64,000 nt of DNA, taken from assembly GCF_000716435.1 (NCBI RefSeq), contig NZ_JNWO01000016.1, forward strand, positions 179,907 to 243,906, written 5' to 3'. The notes beneath the pieces are model-generated. The model did not search any database and was not told where the DNA came from. It saw nothing but the letters and a program-made list of their open reading frames with translations. The position numbers and the translations under genes are program-made. This document shows positions 60,111-64,000 of this stretch, piece after piece (position 1 is the stretch's first letter; the number at the start of each line of letters is the position of its first letter). This stretch comes from Streptomyces xylophagus. Its GTDB lineage: Bacteria; Actinomycetota; Actinomycetes; Streptomycetales; Streptomycetaceae.

Positions 60111-61199
60111 GTGTCGGGCGAGGCCAACGACAAGGACGTCGAGGAGTTCGCGGCACTGCTGCGCCGCCTGAAGGCACGCACGGACCGCAGCTACAGCCAG
60201 CTGGCCCGCCGCCTGAACATGAACGCGTCGACCCTGCACCGCTACTGCGTCGGCGAGGCGGTCCCCCTCGACTTCGCCCCCGTGGAACGCTTCGCGGCAC
60301 TGTGCGAGGCAGCGCCGGAGGAACGGCTGGAGCTGCACCGGTACTGGATCCTGGCGGTGGCGGCGCGACAGCGGCCCCGGGTTGCCGCGACACCGGCGGA
60401 GAACCCGCTACCGGAACCGGTTCCGGACGAGGCACCCGAGCCGCCGCGCAGGAGGCCCTGGTACCGCCGGCGCCTGACGCTCACCGCCGCCGTGGTGTGC
60501 GCGACGCTCGCCGCGTGGGGCACCCTGTCGGCGGTGTCCACCCACGACACGGCCAAGCCGAAGGCATCACCGCGTGCTCTCCCCGCTCCCCTCACCTGGA
60601 CCGCCAACTCCCAGGTGTGGACGATCCACTGCAGCCACGACTACGTCGTGGACAAGTCACCCGCGCAGGTTCCGCCGCCACCGGCCCCGGAGAACGCCGG
60701 GGCCTGGGCGGCGAAACAGCACGCGGTGCACGGGCACGACACGAACATCGAGATCTCGGTGCAGGGGCGGACGTCCACGGCGGTCGTCCTGGAGGCGCTG
60801 CGCGTACGGGTCGTAGGGCGCACCGCCCCCGCGCACGGCACCGCCTACGCGATGGACCAGGGCTGCGGCGGAGGCCTCGTCCCCCGCTACTTCGGGGTGA
60901 ACCTGGACGCCCGCCGTCCCCTCGCCCTCCCGGCCGCCGGAAGCGACGACCTGGGCAACCGGACCCCTGCACTGCACCTGCCGTACCGGGTCTCCGCGCA
61001 GGACCCGGAGGTGCTGCTGGTGAAGGCGCAGACGCAGACCTGCGACTGCCGCTGGTACCTCGAACTCGACTGGTCCTCCCAGGGCCGCACGGGCACGCTC
61101 CGCATCGACGACCACGGCAAGCCGTTCCGCACGACGAGCATCAAGGGCCTGCCGCACTACTGGTACTCGGCGAAGGGCTGGGCGCCGTACGACGGTTAG
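60111..61199 (+). CDS. HTH-domain membrane-anchored protein
   Basis: A 362-residue protein with an N-terminal helix-turn-helix (DVEEFAALLRRLKARTDRSYSQLARRLNMNASTLHRYCVGEAVPLDFAPVERFAALC) at 8-62, a Pro-rich linker, one helix near 133-155 (LTLTAAVVCATLAAWGTLSAV) and an external domain with several Cys that looks secreted and cell-surface (TWTANSQVWTIHCSHDYVV...). Such proteins couple external sensing to DNA binding in Streptomyces. GTG at 60111 is chosen by homology to the family; ATG at 60060 would add 17 residues. Ends overlapping the poxB stop. Confidence 0.82.
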   Translation: MSGEANDKDVEEFAALLRRLKARTDRSYSQLARRLNMNASTLHRYCVGEAVPLDFAPVERFAALCEAAPEERLELHRYWILAVAARQRPRVAATPAENPLPEPVPDEAPEPPRRRPWYRRRLTLTAAVVCATLAAWGTLSAVSTHDTAKPKASPRALPAPLTWTANSQVWTIHCSHDYVVDKSPAQVPPPPAPENAGAWAAKQHAVHGHDTNIEISVQGRTSTAVVLEALRVRVVGRTAPAHGTAYAMDQGCGGGLVPRYFGVNLDARRPLALPAAGSDDLGNRTPALHLPYRVSAQDPEVLLVKAQTQTCDCRWYLELDWSSQGRTGTLRIDDHGKPFRTTSIKGLPHYWYSAKGWAPYDG

Positions 61200-62938
61200 A
61201 GGCCCCGCACGTTCCTGATGTTGGACCGGGCCATCTGCAGCATGCGTCCAACTCCCCCGTCCAGCACGATCTTTGACGCCGAGAGCGCGAAGCCCGTCAC
61301 CATCTCGGCGCTGATCTTCGGGGGGATGGACAGGGCGTTGGGGTCGGTGACGACATCGACGAGAGCCGGGCCCTTGTGCTTGAGGGCCGCCTTCAGGGCG
61401 CCTTCGAGATCCTTGGGCTTCTCGACCCGCACTCCATACGCACCGCACGCCCGCGCCACGGCGCCGAAGTCGGGGTTCTTGTTGGTGGTGCCGTACGACG
61501 GGAGACCGGCGACCAGCATCTCCAACTCGACCATGCCCAAAGAGGAGTTGTTGAACAGGACGACCTTCACCGGCAGGTCGTACTGGACGAGGGTGAGGAA
61601 GTCGCCCATCAGCATGGAGAATCCGCCGTCGCCCGACATCGAGACGACCTGCCGCTCCGTGTCGGTGAACTGGGCGCCGATCGCCATAGGCAGCGCGTTG
61701 GCCATCGACCCGTGGGAGAACGAACCGATGACGCGGCGCCGCCCGTTGGGCGTGATGTAGCGGGCGGCCCAGACATTGCACATCCCGGTGTCGACGGTGA
61801 ACACGGCGTCCTCGTCGGCGAGTTCGTCGAGGACGGAGGCCACGTACTCGGGGTGGATCGGGACGTGCTTCTCGACCTTCCGCGTGTACGCCTTGACGAC
61901 CCCCTCCAGCGCGTCGGCGTGCTTCTTGAGCATCCGGTCGAGGAACTTCCGGTCCCCCTTCGGCTTCACCCGCGGGATGAGACAGCGCAGCGTCTCCTTC
62001 GCGTCGCCCCACACCGCGAGGTCCAACTTCGAACGCCGGCCGAGGTGTTCGGGCCGTACGTCGATCTGGGCGATCTTCACGTCGTCGGGGAGGAAGGCGT
62101 TGTACGGGAAGTCGGTGCCGATGAGGATCAGCAGGTCGCACTCGTGGGTGGCTTCGTAGGCGGCGCCGTAGCCGAGCAGACCGCTCATGCCGACGTCGTA
62201 CGGGTTGTCGTACTGAATCCATTCCTTGCCGCGCAGGGCGTGTCCGATCGGGGACTTGATCTTTCCGGCGAACTCCATCACCTCGGCGTGCGCGCCGGCC
62301 GTGCCGCTGCCGCAGAACAGCGTGACTCGGTCCGCCTCGTCGATCATCTCGACGAGCTTCTCGATCTCGGCGTCGCCGGGGCGGACGGAGGGGCGGGAGG
62401 TGACGAGGGCGGTCTCGGCGGCCTTGTCCGGGGCGGGTTCGGAGGCGATGTCGCCGGGAAGCGACACGACGCTGACGCCGCTCTGCCCGATCGCGTGCTG
62501 GATGGCGGTCTGGAGGAGCCGGGGCATCTGCTTGGGGTTGGAGATCAGTTCGCTGTAGTGACTGCACTCCTGGAAGAGCCGCTCGGGGTGGGTCTCCTGG
62601 AAGTAGCCGAGGCCGATCTCGCTGGACGGGATCTGCGAGGCGAGGGCGAGGACCGGGGCCATGGAGCGGTGGGCGTCGTAGAGGCCGTTGATGAGGTGGA
62701 GGTTGCCGGGGCCGCAGGAGCCGGCGCAGGCCGCGAGCTTTCCGGTTATCTGGGCTTCGGCGCCGGCGGCGAAGGCGGCGGTCTCCTCGTGGCGGACGTG
62801 GATCCAGTCGATGGCGGAGTTGCGGCGGATCGCGTCGACGACCGGGTTGAGGCTGTCGCCGACGACGCCGTAGAGGCGCTTGACTCCGGCGCGGACGAGG
62901 ATGTCGACGAACTGTTCGGCAACGTTCTGCTTGGCCAT
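61196..62938 (-). CDS. poxB: ThDP-dependent pyruvate dehydrogenase (PoxB type)
   Basis: A 580-residue enzyme that decarboxylates pyruvate to acetate with electrons to quinone in the PoxB family. ThDP glutamate: RHEETAAF near 49; FAD/ThDP barrel motif GDSLNPVVD; C-terminal ThDP motif GDGGFSMLMGDFLTLVQYDLPVKVVLFNNSS (GDG...NN). The C-terminal membrane-binding tail is short. ATG at 62938 is preceded by GCGAGAAC, a weak site; the longer frame to 63628 is not used. It may remove pyruvate in late growth. It is convergent with the HTH gene, their stops overlapping. Confidence 0.93.
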   Translation of the reverse strand: MAKQNVAEQFVDILVRAGVKRLYGVVGDSLNPVVDAIRRNSAIDWIHVRHEETAAFAAGAEAQITGKLAACAGSCGPGNLHLINGLYDAHRSMAPVLALASQIPSSEIGLGYFQETHPERLFQECSHYSELISNPKQMPRLLQTAIQHAIGQSGVSVVSLPGDIASEPAPDKAAETALVTSRPSVRPGDAEIEKLVEMIDEADRVTLFCGSGTAGAHAEVMEFAGKIKSPIGHALRGKEWIQYDNPYDVGMSGLLGYGAAYEATHECDLLILIGTDFPYNAFLPDDVKIAQIDVRPEHLGRRSKLDLAVWGDAKETLRCLIPRVKPKGDRKFLDRMLKKHADALEGVVKAYTRKVEKHVPIHPEYVASVLDELADEDAVFTVDTGMCNVWAARYITPNGRRRVIGSFSHGSMANALPMAIGAQFTDTERQVVSMSGDGGFSMLMGDFLTLVQYDLPVKVVLFNNSSLGMVELEMLVAGLPSYGTTNKNPDFGAVARACGAYGVRVEKPKDLEGALKAALKHKGPALVDVVTDPNALSIPPKISAEMVTGFALSASKIVLDGGVGRMLQMARSNIRNVRGL

Positions 62939-63011
62939 GGTTCTCGCGTGCCCTTCGGTTTCCGGTGTCCTGCGGATCCCTCTGGGTTCCATGAATTCAC
63001 AGCCTCGGCGC

Positions 63012-64000
63012 TCACGCCTCCCAAACGGCGGCGGCCGTGCGGTCGTCGGCATAACCCTTGACCCGCACTTGGGTGTCGGCGAGGAACGCGGCGAGTCCGG
63101 GCGGGGTGGGACCGGACCACCGCCCCGACAGATGGGCGGACAGCTCGGGCTCGCCGCGCAGGGGTTCGGCAAGGCCGCCGGTACACATGAGGAGGGTGTC
63201 GCCTGGGCGGGCGACGGAGGCACGGAAACGGAAGGGTTCGCGGGGCGGTTCGGGGGCGGGTTCGTACGGGCTCGGCGGCGTCGGGATGCCGAGGTCCATG
63301 GTGAGCCGGTCGCCCTCGGGAGTCTCGGCGGGCTGCGAGCCGAAGCCGACGACGGCCTCGCCGGTGGTGTCGCCGACGGCGGGCTCGATGTCCTGCCACT
63401 CGCCGTCCCGCAGCCGGAACAGTCCGCCGGGGCCGACGCCGAAGAAGACGCGGGTACGGCACTCGGGGTGGGCGGGGAGAAGGAGGCAGCGCAGGGTGGC
63501 CGAGTACTCCTCCGGGTCGACGCCCTGTTCGGCGGCGCTGGCGCGGAGTTTGCCGAGGCTGCGGTCGGTGAGCCGGTGCAGCCCGGACTTGAGGTCACCG
63601 CGCCGGGCAGCGCGGATGTCCTCGGCAAGCCGCGCGTGACTTCGTCCGACGGCCCGCCCGATCCAGTGACAGGCCTCGGCGGCGGCCCGATGCGCCCCCG
63701 GCGTGGCCCGCGCCCCGGTCGCCATCGCCACCAGCACCAACGCCTGCTCCCCGACCCCGAACCGCGCGGTCAGCAACGAGTCCCGCCGCGGCTCCCCCCG
63801 GAACCGCGCGGAGTCCCCCCGCACGGACACGGCCCTGATCGTGCTCGTCCCGTACCGCGCCCCGTCCAACACGGTGTCCGCGACCAGGTCGTCGAGGTCG
63901 TCCGGGTCGGCGGGGGGCAGCGCGGTGGGTTCGGCGTCGTAGGTGGGCGGACCGGAGCCGACGTAGTCGAGGGTGAGGGGTGCGGGTGGGGGTGAGAGGG
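63012..64000 (-). CDS. PP2C-like Ser/Thr phosphatase domain protein (5' end outside window)
   Basis: Open to the window edge on the minus strand, at least 329 residues, so the start lies beyond 64000. The N-terminal visible part is Pro-rich (PPADPDDLDDLVADTVLDGARYG). The body resembles protein phosphatase 2C of Streptomyces (VSVRGDSARFRGEPRRDSLLTARFG, ATGARATPGAHRAAAEACHWIG, then GDTLLMCTGGLAEPL). The DG/DGxG metal motifs of active PP2C are altered: GDSARF, MATGAR for DGMGG, and CTGGL for TDGL. It may be a degenerate or divergent phosphatase. It is the first gene of the next block, before poxB. Confidence 0.72.
   Translation of the reverse strand, partial: LSPPPAPLTLDYVGSGPPTYDAEPTALPPADPDDLDDLVADTVLDGARYGTSTIRAVSVRGDSARFRGEPRRDSLLTARFGVGEQALVLVAMATGARATPGAHRAAAEACHWIGRAVGRSHARLAEDIRAARRGDLKSGLHRLTDRSLGKLRASAAEQGVDPEEYSATLRCLLLPAHPECRTRVFFGVGPGGLFRLRDGEWQDIEPAVGDTTGEAVVGFGSQPAETPEGDRLTMDLGIPTPPSPYEPAPEPPREPFRFRASVARPGDTLLMCTGGLAEPLRGEPELSAHLSGRWSGPTPPGLAAFLADTQVRVKGYADDRTAAAVWEA

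Noticed and set aside
1..64000. tRNA, rRNA and CRISPR arrays
   Set aside because: No cloverleaf, rRNA core or spaced repeat array was noticed; the short tandem repeats lack spacers.

Overview
The window is chromosomal DNA of an actinomycete, almost certainly Streptomyces. It has very high G+C with GC-rich third positions, frequent GTG/TTG starts, ATGA/GTGA/TTGA stop-start overlaps, and typical Streptomyces families (SAV_915-like protein, DUF2637 membrane protein, PucR next to xanthine dehydrogenase, kinase-PQQ fusion, DmdR-type iron box). I saw no tRNA, rRNA or CRISPR array. Both ends cut a gene: a CobW/COG0523 GTPase at the left and a PP2C-like phosphatase at the right.

Region 1 (1-14.6 kb) is the part worth attention: a metal (probably copper) acquisition and trafficking locus. 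It holds an isonitrile (isocyanide) synthase, a cytochrome P450, a glutamine-dependent asparagine-synthetase-like amidotransferase and an MFS exporter. Next to these lie a CopZ-like chaperone, a siderophore-type ABC importer (lipoprotein, FecCD permease, ATPase), a SigC-like ECF sigma factor, a Met-rich membrane protein, a CopA-type P1B-ATPase and a small Met/His-tailed membrane protein. Five sites in this region match GGAACT-N16-CGACT exactly with the same spacing. Four lie in front of the exporter/biosynthesis operon, the chaperone, the importer operon and the ATPase operon. The fifth faces the 3' end of copA with no obvious gene. I read this as a sigma regulon that makes, exports and re-imports an isonitrile metallophore. 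The arrangement parallels, by recall, SigC control of isonitrile lipopeptide and copper genes in Mycobacterium tuberculosis.

Region 2 (14.6-30 kb) is mixed. It contains a membrane protein with two extracellular helical regions, a MerR regulator divergent from a small protein across a MerR-type dyad, an IS5-type transposase relic, a Kup potassium transporter, a SigE-type ECF sigma factor with a membrane partner carrying a SecD-like domain, an HSL-type esterase, a Tat-exported purple-acid-phosphatase-like enzyme, a UspA protein, a LysA-like decarboxylase and an APC permease.

Region 3 (30-38.5 kb) has a cobalamin theme: methylmalonyl-CoA mutase MutA/MutB with the MeaB chaperone as one overlapping operon, then a cobalamin riboswitch before B12-independent methionine synthase MetE, then a histidine-phosphatase-like protein that lacks its catalytic histidines. 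Two inverted copies of a roughly 60-bp intergenic repeat bracket metE and the phosphatase-like gene.

Region 4 (38.5-52 kb) has a secreted polysaccharide deacetylase, a second P450 with a DUF2278 protein, a SRPBCC protein, a LysE-type exporter and a Ser/Thr kinase with a PQQ propeller. The purine-catabolism set follows: XdhC, AzgA-like purine permease, three-subunit xanthine dehydrogenase, and divergent PucR.

Region 5 (54-64 kb) has a tetratricopeptide-like protein, a GntR regulator, an iron-boxed FhuF-like reductase, a DUF2637 protein, an anti-sigma-like ATPase, a small secreted protein, an HTH membrane protein, a PoxB-type pyruvate dehydrogenase and the truncated phosphatase.
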